A stretch of 64,000 bases of DNA from Panagrolaimus kolymaensis (Eukaryota; Nematoda; Chromadorea; Rhabditida; Panagrolaimidae): positions 1,736,001 through 1,800,000 of the forward strand of contig JAJQJQ010000027.1 in NCBI GenBank assembly GCA_028622995.1. The letters are read 5' to 3'. A program made the translations under genes and the position numbers. Shown in pieces: positions 29,400 through 41,800 of the stretch. The number at the start of each line of letters is the position of its first letter. The stretch's first letter is position 1. The notes below the pieces were generated by a model. It ran no database searches. It saw nothing but the letters and a program-made list of their open reading frames with translations, and was not told the origin of the DNA.

Positions 29400-32300
29400 A
29401 TTTTGTTTAAAATGCAAAAAAAATAAATGATAGAGAACTCGGGACTTTTCGTTTTTTAGATATTAAAAATCCTGTTAAAAAAGAAAAGAGAAAACAATTT
29501 TGTTTATAATCCAAAAAAATAAATGATAGAGAACTCGGGACTTTTTGTTTTTTAGATAAAAAATAAAGCCAAAGAAAAAAGAAAAGAGAAACCAATTTTG
29601 TTTATAATCCAAAAAAATAAATGATAGAGAACTCGGGACTTTTTGTTTTTTAGATATTAAAAATTCTGTTAAAAAAGAAAAGAGAAAACAATTTTGTTTA
29701 TAATCCAAAAAAATAAATGATAGAGAACTCGGGACTTTTTGTTTTTTAGATAAAAAAAAAGCCAAAGAAAAAAGAAAAGAGAAACCAATTTTGTTTAAAA
29801 TGCAAAAAAAATAAATGATAGAGAACTCGGGACTTTTTGTTTTTTAGATATTAAAAATCCTGTTAAAAAAGAAAAGAGAAAACAATTTTGTTTATAATCC
29901 AAAAAAATAAATGATAGAGAACTCGGGACTTTTTGTTTTTTAGATAAAAAATAAAGCCAAAGAAAAAAGAAAAGAGAAACCAATTTTGTTTATAATCCAA
30001 AAAAATAAATGATAGAGAACTCGGGACTTTTTGTTTTTTAGATAAAAAATAAAGCCAAAGAAAAAAGAAAAGAGAAAACAATTTTGTTTATAATCCAAAA
30101 AAATAAATGATAGAGAACTCGGGACTTTTTGTTTTTTAGATAAAAAAAAAGCCAAAGAAAAAAGAAAAGAGAAACCAATTTTGTTTAAAATGCAAAAAAA
30201 ATAAATGATAGAGAACTCGGGACTTTTTGTTTTTTATATAAAAAATAAAGCCAAAGAAAAAAGAAAAGAGAAACCAATTTTGTTTATAATCCAAAAAAAT
30301 AAATGATAGAGAACTCGGGACTTTTTGTTTTTTAGATAAAAAATAAAGCCAAAGAAAAAAGAAAAGAGAAACCAATTTTGTTTATAATCCAAAAAAATAA
30401 ATGATAGAGAACTCGGGACTTTTTGTTTTTTAGATAAAAAATAAAGCCAAAGAAAAAAGAAAAGAGAAACCAATTTTGTTTATAATCCAAAAAAATAAAT
30501 GATAGAGAACTCGGGACTTTTTGTTTTTTAGATATAAAAAAGCCAAAGAAAAAAGAAAAGAGAAACCAATTTTGTTTAAAATGCAAAAAAAATAAATGAT
30601 AGAGAACTCGGGACTTTTTGTTTTTTATATAAAAAATAAAGCCAAAGAAAAAAGAAAAGAGAAACCAATTTTGTTTAAAATGCAAAAAAAATAAATGATA
30701 GAGAACTCGGGACTTTTTGTTTTTTAGATATTAAAAATCCTGTTAAAAAAGAAAAGAGAAAACAATTTTGTTTATAATCCAAAAAAATAAATGATAGAGA
30801 ACTCGGGACTTTTTGTTTTTTAGATAAAAAATAAAGCCAAAAAAAAAGAAAAGAGAAACCAATTTTGTTTATAATCCAAAAAAATAAATGATAGAGAACT
30901 CGGGACTTTTTGTTTTTTAGATATTAAAAAGCCAAAGAAAAAAGAAAAGAGAAACCAATTTTGTTTATAATGCAAAAAAAATAAATGATAGAGAACTCGG
31001 GACTTTTTGTTTTTTAGATATTAAAAAGCCAAAGAAAAAAGAAAAGAGAAACCAATTTTGTTTATAATGCAAAAAAAATAAATGATAGAGAACTCGGGAC
31101 TTTTTGTTTTTTAGATATTAAAAATCCTGTTAAAAAAGAAAAGAGAAACCAATTTTGTTTAAAATGCAAAAAAAATAAATGATAGAGAACTCGGGACTTT
31201 TTGTTTTTTATATAAAAAATAAAGCCAAAGAAAAAAGAAAAGAGAAACCAATTTTGTTTAAAATGCAAAAAAAATAAATGATAGAGAACTCGGGACTTTT
31301 TGTTTTTTAGATATTAAAAATCCTGTTAAAAAAGAAAAGAGAAAACAATTTTGTTTATAATCCAAAAAAATAAATGATAGAGAACTCGGGACTTTTTGTT
31401 TTTTAGATAAAAAAAAAGCCAAAGAAAAAAGAAAAGAGAAACCAATTTTGTTTAAAATGCAAAAAAAATAAATGATAGAGAACTCGGGACTTTTTGTTTT
31501 TTAGATATTAAAAATCCTGTTAAAAAAGAAAAGAGAAAACAATTTTGTTTATAATCCAAAAAAATAAATGATAGAGAACTCGGGACTTTTTGTTTTTTAG
31601 ATAAAAAAAAAGCCAAAGAAAAAAGAAAAGAGAAACCAATTTTGTTTAAAATGCAAAAAAAATAAATGATAGAGAACTCGGGACTTTTTGTTTTTTATAT
31701 AAAAAATAAAGCCAAAGAAAAAAGAAAAGAGAAACCAATTTTGTTTAAAATGCAAAAAAAATAAATGATAGAGAACTCGGGACTTTTCGTTTTTTAGATA
31801 TTAAAAATCCTGTTAAAAAAGAAAAGAGAAAACAATTTTGTTTATAATCCAAAAAAATAAATGATAGAGAACTCGGGACTTTTTGTTTTTTAGATAAAAA
31901 ATAAAGCCAAAGAAAAAAGAAAAGAGAAACCAATTTTGTTTATAATCCAAAAAAATAAATGATAGAGAACTCGGGACTTTTTGTTTTTTAGATATAAAAA
32001 AGCCAAAGAAAAAAGAAAAGAGAAACCAATTTTGTTTAAAATGCAAAAAAAATAAATGATAGAGAACTCGGGACTTTTTGTTTTTTATATAAAAAATAAA
32101 GCCAAAGAAAAAAGAAAAGAGAAACCAATTTTGTTTAAAATGCAAAAAAAATAAATGATAGAGAACTCGGGACTTTTTGTTTTTTAGATATTAAAAATCC
32201 TGTTAAAAAAGAAAAGAGAAAACAATTTTGTTTATAATCCAAAAAAATAAATGATAGAGAACTCGGGACTTTTTGTTTTTTAGATAAAAAATAAAGCCAA

Positions 32301-35300
32301 AGAAAAAAGAAAAGAGAAACCAATTTTGTTTATAATCCAAAAAAATAAATGATAGAGAACTCGGGACTTTTTGTTTTTTAGATAAAAAATAAAGCCAAAG
32401 AAAAAAGAAAAGAGAAACCAATTTTGTTTATAATCCAAAAAAATAAATGATAGAGAACTCGGGACTTTTTGTTTTTTAGATAAAAAATAAAGCCAAAGAA
32501 AAAAGAAAAGAGAAACCAATTTTGTTTATAATGCAAAAAAAATAAATGATAGAGAACTCGGGACTTTTTGTTTTTTAGATATTAAAAAGCCAAAGAAAAA
32601 AGAAAAGAGAAACCAATTTTGTTTATAATGCAAAAAAAATAAATGATAGAGAACTCGGGACTTTTTGTTTTTTAGATATTAAAAATCCTGTTAAAAAAGA
32701 AAAGAGAAAACAATTTTGTTTATAATCCAAAAAAATAAATGATAGAGAACTCGGGACTTTTTGTTTTTTAGATAAAAAATAAAGCCAAAGAAAAAAGAAA
32801 AGAGAAACCAATTTTGTTTAAAATGCAAAAAAAATAAATGATAGAGAACTCGGGACTTTTTGTTTTTTAGATAAAAAATAAAGCCAAAGAAAAAAGAAAA
32901 GAGAAACCAATTTTGTTTAAAATGCAAAAAAAATAAATGATAGAGAACTCGGGACTTTTTGTTTTTTAGATATTAAAAATCCTGTTAAAAAAGAAAAGAG
33001 AAAACAATTTTGTTTATAATCCAAAAAAATAAATGATAGAGAACTCGGGACTTTTTGTTTTTTAGATAAAAAAAAGCCAAAGAAAAAAGAAAAGAGAAAC
33101 CAATTTTGTTTATAATGCAAAAAAAATAAATGATAGAGAACTCGGGACTTTTTGTTTTTTAGATAAAAAAAAAGCCAAAGAAAAAAGAAAAGAGAAACCA
33201 ATTTTGTTTAAAATGCAAAAAAAATAAATGATAGAGAACTCGGGACTTTTTGTTTTTTAGATAAAAAATAAAGCCAAAGAAAAAAGAAAAGAGAAACCAA
33301 TTTTGTTTATAATCCAAAAAAATAAATGATAGAGAACTCGGGACTTTTTGTTTTTTAGATAAAAAAAAAGCCAAAGAAAAAAGAAAAGAGAAACCAATTT
33401 TGTTTAAAATGCAAAAAAAATAAATGATAGAGAACTCGGGACTTTTTGTTTTTTAGATAAAAAATAAAGCCAAAGAAAAAAGAAAAGAGAAACCAATTTT
33501 GTTTATAATCCAAAAAAATAAATGATAGAGAACTCGGGACTTTTTGTTTTTTAGATATAAAAAAGCCAAAGAAAAAAGAAAAGAGAAACCAATTTTGTTT
33601 AAAATGCAAAAAAAATAAATGATAGAGAACTCGGGACTTTTTGTTTTTTAGATATTAAAAATCCTGTTAAAAAAGAAAAGAGAAAACAATTTTGTTTATA
33701 ATCCAAAAAAATAAATGATAGAGAACTCGGGACTTTTTGTTTTTTAGATAAAAAATAAAGCCAAAGAAAAAAGAAAAGAGAAACCAATTTTGTTTATAAT
33801 CCAAAAAAATAAATGATAGAGAACTCGGGACTTTTTGTTTTTTAGATAAAAAATAAAGCCAAAGAAAAAAGAAAAGAGAAACCAATTTTGTTTATAATGC
33901 AAAAAAAATAAATGATAGAGAACTCGGGACTTTTTGTTTTTTAGATATTAAAAAGCCAAAGAAAAAAGAAAAGAGAAACCAATTTTGTTTATAATGCAAA
34001 AAAAATAAATGATAGAGAACTCGGGACTTTTTGTTTTTTAGATATTAAAAATCCTGTTAAAAAAGAAAAGAGAAAACAATTTTGTTTATAATCCAAAAAA
34101 ATAAATGATAGAGAACTCGGGACTTTTTGTTTTTTAGATAAAAAATAAAGCCAAAGAAAAAAGAAAAGAGAAACCAATTTTGTTTAAAATGCAAAAAAAA
34201 TAAATGATAGAGAACTCGGGACTTTTTGTTTTTTAGATAAAAAATAAAGCCAAAGAAAAAAGAAAAGAGAAACCAATTTTGTTTAAAATGCAAAAAAAAT
34301 AAATGATAGAGAACTCGGGACTTTTTGTTTTTTAGATATTAAAAATCCTGTTAAAAAAGAAAAGAGAAAACAATTTTGTTTATAATCCAAAAAAATAAAT
34401 GATAGAGAACTCGGGACTTTTTGTTTTTTAGATAAAAAAAAGCCAAAGAAAAAAGAAAAGAGAAACCAATTTTGTTTATAATGCAAAAAAAATAAATGAT
34501 AGAGAACTCGGGACTTTTTGTTTTTTAGATAAAAAAAAAGCCAAAGAAAAAAGAAAAGAGAAACCAATTTTGTTTAAAATGCAAAAAAAATAAATGATAG
34601 AGAACTCGGGACTTTTTGTTTTTTAGATAAAAAATAAAGCCAAAGAAAAAAGAAAAGAGAAACCAATTTTGTTTATAATCCAAAAAAATAAATGATAGAG
34701 AACTCGGGACTTTTTGTTTTTTAGATAAAAAAAAAGCCAAAGAAAAAAGAAAAGAGAAACCAATTTTGTTTAAAATGCAAAAAAAATAAATGATAGAGAA
34801 CTCGGGACTTTTTGTTTTTTAGATAAAAAATAAAGCCAAAGAAAAAAGAAAAGAGAAACCAATTTTGTTTATAATCCAAAAAAATAAATGATAGAGAACT
34901 CGGGACTTTTTGTTTTTTAGATATTAAAAAGCCAAAGAAAAAAGAAAAGAGAAAACAATTTTGTTTATAATCCAAAAAAATAAATGATAGAGAACTCGGG
35001 ACTTTTTGTTTTTTAGATATTAAAAAGCCAAAGAAAAAAGAAAAGAGAAACCAATTTTGTTTATAATCCAAAAAAATAAATGATAGAGAACTCGGGACTT
35101 TTTGTTTTTTAGATATTAAAAAGCCAAAGAAAAAAGAAAAGAGAAAACAATTTTGTTTATAATCCAAAAAAATAAATGATAGAGAACTCGGGACTTTTTG
35201 TTTTTTAGATATTAAAAAGCCAAAGAAAAAAGAAAAGAGAAACCAATTTTGTTTATAATGCAAAAAAAATAAATGATAGAGAACTCGGGACTTTTTGTTT

Positions 35301-37517
35301 TTTAGATATTAAAAATCCTGTTAAAAAAGAAAAGAGAAAACAATTTTGTTTATAATCCAAAAAAATAAATGATAGAGAACTCGGGACTTTTTGTTTTTTA
35401 GATAAAAAATAAAGCCAAAGAAAAAAGAAAAGAGAAACCAATTTTGTTTATAATCCAAAAAAATAAATGATAGAGAACTCGGGACTTTTTGTTTTTTAGA
35501 TAAAAAATAAAGCCAAAGAAAAAAGAAAAGAGAAACCAATTTTGTTTATAATCCAAAAAAATAAATGATAGAGAACTCGGGACTTTTTGTTTTTTAGATA
35601 TAAAAAAGCCAAAGAAAAAAGAAAAGAGAAACCAATTTTGTTTAAAATGCAAAAAAAATAAATGATAGAGAACTCGGGACTTTTTGTTTTTTATATAAAA
35701 AATAAAGCCAAAGAAAAAAGAAAAGAGAAACCAATTTTGTTTAAAATGCAAAAAAAATAAATGATAGAGAACTCGGGACTTTTTGTTTTTTAGATATTAA
35801 AAATCCTGTTAAAAAAGAAAAGAGAAAACAATTTTGTTTATAATCCAAAAAAAAAAATGATAGAGAACTCGGGACTTTTTGTTTTTTAGATAAAAAATAA
35901 AGCCAAAAAAAAAGAAAAGAGAAACCAATTTTGTTTATAATCCAAAAAAATAAATGATAGAGAACTCGGGACTTTTTGTTTTTTAGATATTAAAAAGCCA
36001 AAGAAAAAAGAAAAGAGAAACCAATTTTGTTTATAATGCAAAAAAAATAAATGATAGAGAACTCGGGACTTTTTGTTTTTTAGATATTAAAAAGCCAAAG
36101 AAAAAAGAAAAGAGAAACCAATTTTGTTTATAATGCAAAAAAAATAAATGATAGAGAACTCGGGACTTTTTGTTTTTTAGATATTAAAAATCCTGTTAAA
36201 AAAGAAAAGAGAAAACAATTTTGTTTATAATCCAAAAAAATAAATGATAGAGAACTCGGGACTTTTTGTTTTTTAGATAAAAAATAAAGCCAAAGAAAAA
36301 AGAAAAGAGAAACCAATTTTGTTTAAAATGCAAAAAAAATAAATGATAGAGAACTCGGGACTTTTTGTTTTTTAGATAAAAAATAAAGCCAAAGAAAAAA
36401 GAAAAGAGAAACCAATTTTGTTTAAAATGCAAAAAAAATAAATGATAGAGAACTCGGGACTTTTTGTTTTTTAGATATTAAAAATCCTGTTAAAAAAGAA
36501 AAGAGAAAACAATTTTGTTTATAATCCAAAAAAATAAATGATAGAGAACTCGGGACTTTTTGTTTTTTAGATAAAAAAAAGCCAAAGAAAAAAGAAAAGA
36601 GAAACCAATTTTGTTTATAATGCAAAAAAAATAAATGATAGAGAACTCGGGACTTTTTGTTTTTTAGATAAAAAAAAAGCCAAAGAAAAAAGAAAAGAGA
36701 AACCAATTTTGTTTAAAATGCAAAAAAAATAAATGATAGAGAACTCGGGACTTTTTGTTTTTTAGATAAAAAATAAAGCCAAAGAAAAAAGAAAAGAGAA
36801 ACCAATTTTGTTTATAATCCAAAAAAATAAATGATAGAGAACTCGGGACTTTTTGTTTTTTAGATAAAAAAAAAGCCAAAGAAAAAAGAAAAGAGAAACC
36901 AATTTTGTTTAAAATGCAAAAAAAATAAATGATAGAGAACTCGGGACTTTTTGTTTTTTAGATAAAAAATAAAGCCAAAGAAAAAAGAAAAGAGAAACCA
37001 ATTTTGTTTATAATCCAAAAAAATAAATGATAGAGAACTCGGGACTTTTTGTTTTTTAGATATTAAAAAGCCAAAGAAAAAAGAAAAGAGAAAACAATTT
37101 TGTTTATAATCCAAAAAAATAAATGATAGAGAACTCGGGACTTTTTGTTTTTTAGATATTAAAAAGCCAAAGAAAAAAGAAAAGAGAAACCAATTTTGTT
37201 TATAATCCAAAAAAATAAATGATAGAGAACTCGGGACTTTTTGTTTTTTAGATATTAAAAAGCCAAAGAAAAAAGAAAAGAGAAAACAATTTTGTTTATA
37301 ATCCAAAAAAATAAATGATAGAGAACTCGGGACTTTTTGTTTTTTAGATATTAAAAAGCCAAAGAAAAAAGAAAAGAGAAACCAATTTTGTTTATAATGC
37401 AAAAAAAATAAATGATAGAGAACTCGGGACTTTTTGTTTTTTAGATATTAAAAATCCTGTTAAAAAAGAAAAGAGAAAACAATTTTGTTTATAATCCAAA
37501 AAAATAAATGATAGAGA
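29400..37517. repeat. Distal satellite segment with nested duplications (2338, 5066, 1366, 2139 bp offsets)
   Basis: The core variant ACTTTTCGTTTTTTAG is found at about 29,450 and 31,788 (2338 bp apart). The linker variant AAAGCCAAAAAAAAAG is found at about 30,836 and 35,902 (5066 bp apart). Blocks starting near 32.6, 34.0 and 36.1 kb repeat the same linker order at offsets of 1366 and 2139 bp. This is the end of the array nearest unique DNA, yet it is as homogenised as the interior. The last monomer is cut inside the core, after ATGATAGAGAA at 37,517. Confidence 0.8.
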
Positions 37518-37576
37518 AAGGTAAAAAATAATAAAGATATCATTATAGTTTATTCGGATAAGAATTAAAAATAAGA

Positions 37577-37616
37577 ACAAGCAGAGAGCCTCCCGTAGGG
37601 AGGCGAACCTGCTTGT
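37577..37616. other. GC-rich 40-nt hairpin at the satellite edge
   Basis: An 8-bp outer stem (ACAAGCAG at 37,577-37,584 with CTGCTTGT at 37,609-37,616) and a 7-bp inner stem (GCCTCCC/GGGAGGC) are perfect. They are joined by a 3/4-nt internal loop and closed by a GTA triloop. It lies 60 bp from the end of the array in otherwise AT-rich DNA. There are no pol III boxes or T-run to identify it as an RNA gene. It could be a structured transcript, the end of a mobile element, or an inverted repeat that marks the array junction. Confidence 0.6.
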
Positions 37617-37654
37617 AATAATAAAAGCAACAAAAACATATTTTCTTTAAATCC

Positions 37655-37840
37655 ATAAATAAATGCATAGACATATTCAAAAAATAATTCAGAAGATATA
37701 ACAGCCAATTCGATAAAATGCAATCAATAGGGATAGCCTATAGATGATTGACAGGAATCCATATGGGAAGCCGCGAGTTGGGACTTTTACCGCGAGTTGG
37801 TCCATGCGAGTTGGGATTACCGCGAGTAGGGTAGCAGCCG
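37655..37840. repeat. Fragment of the dispersed CGAGTTGG inverted-repeat element
   Basis: The stretch 37,657-37,681 (AAATAAATGCATAGACATAT and following) matches the reverse complement of about 41,885-41,915. The next 50 bp match the reverse complement of about 41,580-41,625. Several spaced CGAGTTGG motifs follow at 37,771-37,830, like those in the arms of the larger copy at 41.2-42.4 kb. Here the two interior blocks are contiguous, whereas at 41-42 kb about 260 bp separate them. Confidence 0.6.
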
Positions 37841-38437
37841 TTAATTGTGTATTCCATAATTTTGTATTCAATAATTCAGAACTCCTTAATAACTGAATTC
37901 TAAATTCTTAATTATGTTATCTTAATTCTTAACTCTAGGATCAATTTTTAATCGTCGGCTTCAGTTGTGCGAAAAATGGCATTTATTCCCTAATACCCAA
38001 AAGTACTCTTGCGAAACTGTGTGATAAAGGATTCACAGATTAGTTTTAAGGACTTTGAAAGAAAGAAGATGTGTTTTGTAGATTAATTGATTGAATGATA
38101 AATACCGAATTGGGATGATAAAATATTAACATCTAAGTCTGATGGGGAAAAAAGGAAGATAATGACGGTTTTCTTTCTTTTCTTGATAATGCTTCTTATC
38201 TTTAGAATGAAATTTTATTTACTAAGTCTTACAACAGAAAATTTATTAATAAAAATGGTATAAGCACTAATAAAATTTAATTAAAGTTGTATAAATCATT
38301 GATGGTTAAAACAAAAACAATAAGAAAAAATCATAAAGTATTTAAAAAAAAGCAAAGCCAATTTTTTTTATAATTTTTTTGAATTTTGCGGCTTTTTTTG
38401 TTTTGTTTGATGTGTTCGACCATTTTTCCTTTACATC
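37841..38437. other. No feature seen
   Basis: AT-rich DNA between the satellite edge and the 3' end of gene A. It has homopolymer runs and no open frame, repeat or RNA signature that I can support. Confidence 0.5.
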
Positions 38438-38443
38438 TTTATT
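38438..38443 (-). promoter_or_regulatory. Probable polyadenylation signal of gene A
   Basis: AATAAA on the minus strand (TTTATT on the plus strand), about 110 bp downstream of the gene A stop codon. Position and sequence suit a 3'-end signal; no transcript evidence is available. Confidence 0.45.
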
Positions 38444-38550
38444 AAAGTGATACAAATACTTAAAAAACGTTCATATTTATAAAAAGGACAAAAAGCATCG
38501 CAGTTAAGCGACGGCAGAAATATATGCTTTTTTCAAAATCAGAGAACAAA

Positions 38551-38866
38551 TCATTCCGGATTTGCCATATAGTGTTCATTGACATAATATGCATATACGT
38601 TCATTCTTGTGTATTTTGGCCAATATGCAGCATTCGGTGCACAAGGGCGTAATTCTTCGGCAATTGATGAAATTATTTCCTTTGTTTTTTCTCTAGCGTG
38701 CGTGAGTTCTAGATCTTCTATAATAGCTAAACAAGGAATGTTTTCGTTGTGACAAGTGGCATGCACGACGGTGCAAACACTTTTATAACCACGCTCTAGA
38801 ATAGGTGTCTGAAGGTAATGTTCCATGGCGTCACAGTAGCCATTAGGACAACCAAGACATATCCCT
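38551..38866 (-). CDS. Gene A exon 11 (terminal, cysteine-rich)
   Basis: Last exon, about 104 residues ending in TGA. The acceptor is CTATTTTTTTAG, and the phase matches exon 10 (two bases carried over). It contains a C-x2-C-x3-C cluster at its start and further cysteines at CTVVHATC, NIPC and RPC, followed by a charged helix (THAREKTKEIISSIAEEL). The even spread of cysteines suggests a disulphide-bonded extracellular domain. Confidence 0.75.
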
Positions 38867-41800
38867 CTAAAAAAATAGATCAAAATTGTACGAAACACCT
38901 AAGAACCAGATGCAAGGTATCTTTGGGTGTCTTATTTAAGAATAGCATCATCCTGCAAGGCCGCAAAAGTCCGATTCAGTCCTAATTTTTTTGGGACACT
39001 GATCAGGCACCGTGAAGCTTGCATATCGAATTTAGAAGATTTGAATTTTGGAGAAGAAAAATTGCAAATGGAATTTTCCAGACTTGAATTTTGGTTATTA
39101 TATTTTAGAGATTAAATTTTCGAAGCGACTCTTTTTTCATATTCATTGAAAGACGATGGCGGAAAATTTTAAAAAGATAAAAAACGCTCTAGCGTCTTCA
39201 GCGAAGTTGTCAGTCTTCGTACATGGTTTGCTGCCTCGAAACAATGGTAAAAAATTTGGTTTTTATAGCATTTTAAAAAAGGCTTTGTTATTCGGATCGA
39301 CGATCGGATCGATGTTCGGATATTTGACGCTTTTTTGAAAAGTTCGGAGTTCGGACCGACGATAAGGCACGATCCAGCATCCCTGATAATCAAACGCGTT
39401 TTAAAAGAAACGAATGAACATTGTCCTTTAAAGGTCGATGGACGTGTGTCCATTTCAAGCAAAGGCATGGCCATATTTAGCTAGGACTGGATCGAACCTT
39501 AAAATTTGTGCACGAGTTGTCCTGTTAAGACGAATTTTTGAGGATAAATGGCATCGTAGGAATTTTATACCCCAAAATGTTGATAATTACTCTCTAATTA
39601 TCAAGCAAATATGACTTCTCGCCAAAGATTTTAATACCCGATTCTCAATTTTCATGAAGGAAGGGCGTTTGACGCTCAGCCATGACGCGCATTTTCTAAC
39701 CCGCCTTGCTTTTTTATGGAATCATTTATTCAATATTTCAAAGCCTTAGTGCATAGTAAAGTTTAAATAAACTTACGGGGTTTGAATCTTAAGAGGGAAC
39801 CTAAAAATTATATATTATAAGTATTTTTTAATCTAAAGTTTCTATAGAAAGAGGTAAGAAGTTTTTTTTCTGTAATTTTGCCTGTAAATTCAATCCAGGA
39901 GTAATATCAATAAAAATGACAAAAACAAAATATGTACATGTTTTGTTAAAAGGGCTTGTCATAAAGACGCTATGTCGAGATTGATGTAAAGAAGCGTGAA
40001 CCAGAGCTGCAATTTCACCACGCCTTTTTTCGCTGGCATCGCTTCGCCTTTCCGTTCGCCGAAAACAATGGCGTCGTGACGTTTGCATAGCGAAGGGCCG
40101 CCGAATGGATGGTGTGGCGACGCCGGCGAAATGCATATTTTAATAAAAATGAGTTAAAAAATTAATAGTAATTTTTTTTGTTATTTTGTTTCTAAACTTT
40201 AAAAACATTCTAATTTAAGTATATTATTATAGAATAACAATTATCTATTTTTTGAGTTAAATCATAATGGCGTTAAACGGAGACTTCCAACAACGTCCAA
40301 CATTTTTCACCAAACGAATAGCACCACCAAGCGTCACCTTTTGAAAAATTGACGACGCCGGCGAAATTGTAGCTCTGGCGAGAACTCTCGTAATAGCGAT
40401 TGATTTATCGTAATTTTTATAAACTTTATAAAACTTACTTTGTATGTGGACTACTAGGAAATAAATCCGTAGTAAATGGATAACCAACTTCACAATACTC
40501 CGAATAAATATTTTTAAGCATAACTCTGAAAACAACAATGTCATGTTCTTTATGGTTGTCGACCAGGAAGAACATTCCTTTTGCATGCCACAGGTTGGAA
40601 TGTTTAAATTTAATTGAAATAAACTCGGTTAAAGAGTCTATTGAATGTTCACTAAAATAAATATTCATTTCGAAAATCATAATGCCAAACAAAAAGGAAA
40701 TAATAGGTATTTCATTTGATAATTTGTTTTAAAATGAAATATGTATTTTTAGATATTTAAAATGTTTTCTTACGTTGTATCCTTTCCATATCCGTTAGTT
40801 ATTATCCTATTTATTGTTCCAGCACTCCAATCATTATTTTCGTCCATTTCCTTTTTAACAACCCTATCTATATTATCTTTTGTCCAAAAATTCAACTAAA
40901 ACATAGTTTAAAAAAGTTAAAAGTAGGGAGGGATACCTTTGTCGAAACTTAGGGTGGAATCGGGACCGGATTTTGAGTCAAAAGTCAAAAAATACCCAAA
41001 AATAATTTTTTACTATAAAACATAGCTAATGTTAGTTTTAACGCTATTTTTTGTTCAGAAGAACAATAACAAGCATTTTTTCTTTGAATATTTAAAGAAT
41101 TGAACAAATTTTCTTGAATTTTTTATTATTTTACAACAAATTTTTTTTTTAATTTTGTGTTTTTTTAATCCCGGGACCAACTTTTCTCGTCCCGTCCCAT
41201 CCAGGGATGCCCGTTCTTGAATTTTGGAAGATCCGAACAACCAACTTCGGGAAAAACCCAACTCGTGAAAGGCCAACTCGTGAAAAAAAAGCGCACCCAA
41301 CTCGTGCAAAAATGCACCCAACTCGTGCAATTTTTCAACTTTTAGACTCCCAACTCGTGCAAAAAAAATTCACCCGACTCGTGATAAAAATGCACCTAAC
41401 TCGTGCAAAAAATGATCAATAGGCTTTTATCAATGGATTTTTATGGAAATTAAAAACAAATTATTATTCTTCAATACTTCAAAGCTTTTTTAAACAATTA
41501 TTAATATGCCATAGTTTTGACGATCCATAGACTTTCCCTATTGATCGATGTTAATCATTCATAAGACTTCCCTATGGATTGCATTTTATCGAATCGGCTA
41601 TTATATCTTCAGAATTATTGTAGCATAACCTATTGAATAAACGACCAACTGAGAGACAAAAGGGGAAACACGAGTGAGCTGATTCACTACCACTGCTTGC
41701 CTTATATTTTGATCAAAAGGTTTTATGAATGATAAATTTGTTAAGTAATTTACCTCAACAGTAGTTAAAAACTTCAGCTGAAAAAGATATACCGATTCGT

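Larger units (their letters stand above)
1..37517. repeat. Satellite array, about 97-bp monomers with higher-order structure
   Basis: Head-to-tail monomers fill the window from its first base to 37,517 with no other sequence between them. At 95-99 bp each, this is about 387 copies, and the left end lies outside the window. Each monomer has an A-rich start (AAAAGAGAAACCAATTTTGT), then TTATAAT or TTAAAAT followed by GC or CC, an A-run, and the near-invariant core GATAGAGAACTCGGGACTTT plus TTGTTTTTTAGAT. The linker after the core varies among about six types: one containing ATCCTGTTAAAAAAG and others ending in GCCAAAGAAAAAAG with different lead-ins. No stop-to-stop coding pattern independent of the repeat is visible. 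Long arrays of this kind are usual for centromeric, subtelomeric or heterochromatic DNA; which applies here cannot be told from sequence alone. Collapse or expansion during assembly is possible. Confidence 0.98.

Noticed and set aside
1..37517. CRISPR-like array
   Set aside because: Units are continuous with no unique spacers, the period is 97 bp, and the setting is eukaryotic.
1..37517. Canonical telomere repeats or chromosome end
   Set aside because: No TTAGGC or other simple telomeric repeat is present; the array continues beyond the left window edge.
39156..39474. Open frames on both strands around the GGATCGA/GTTCGG repeats
   Set aside because: Repeat-derived, overlapping, and inside gene A intron 10; they look like transposon-terminus debris.
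39470..39500. Isolated B-box-like GGTTCGATCC on the minus strand
   Set aside because: No A box at suitable distance and no cloverleaf.
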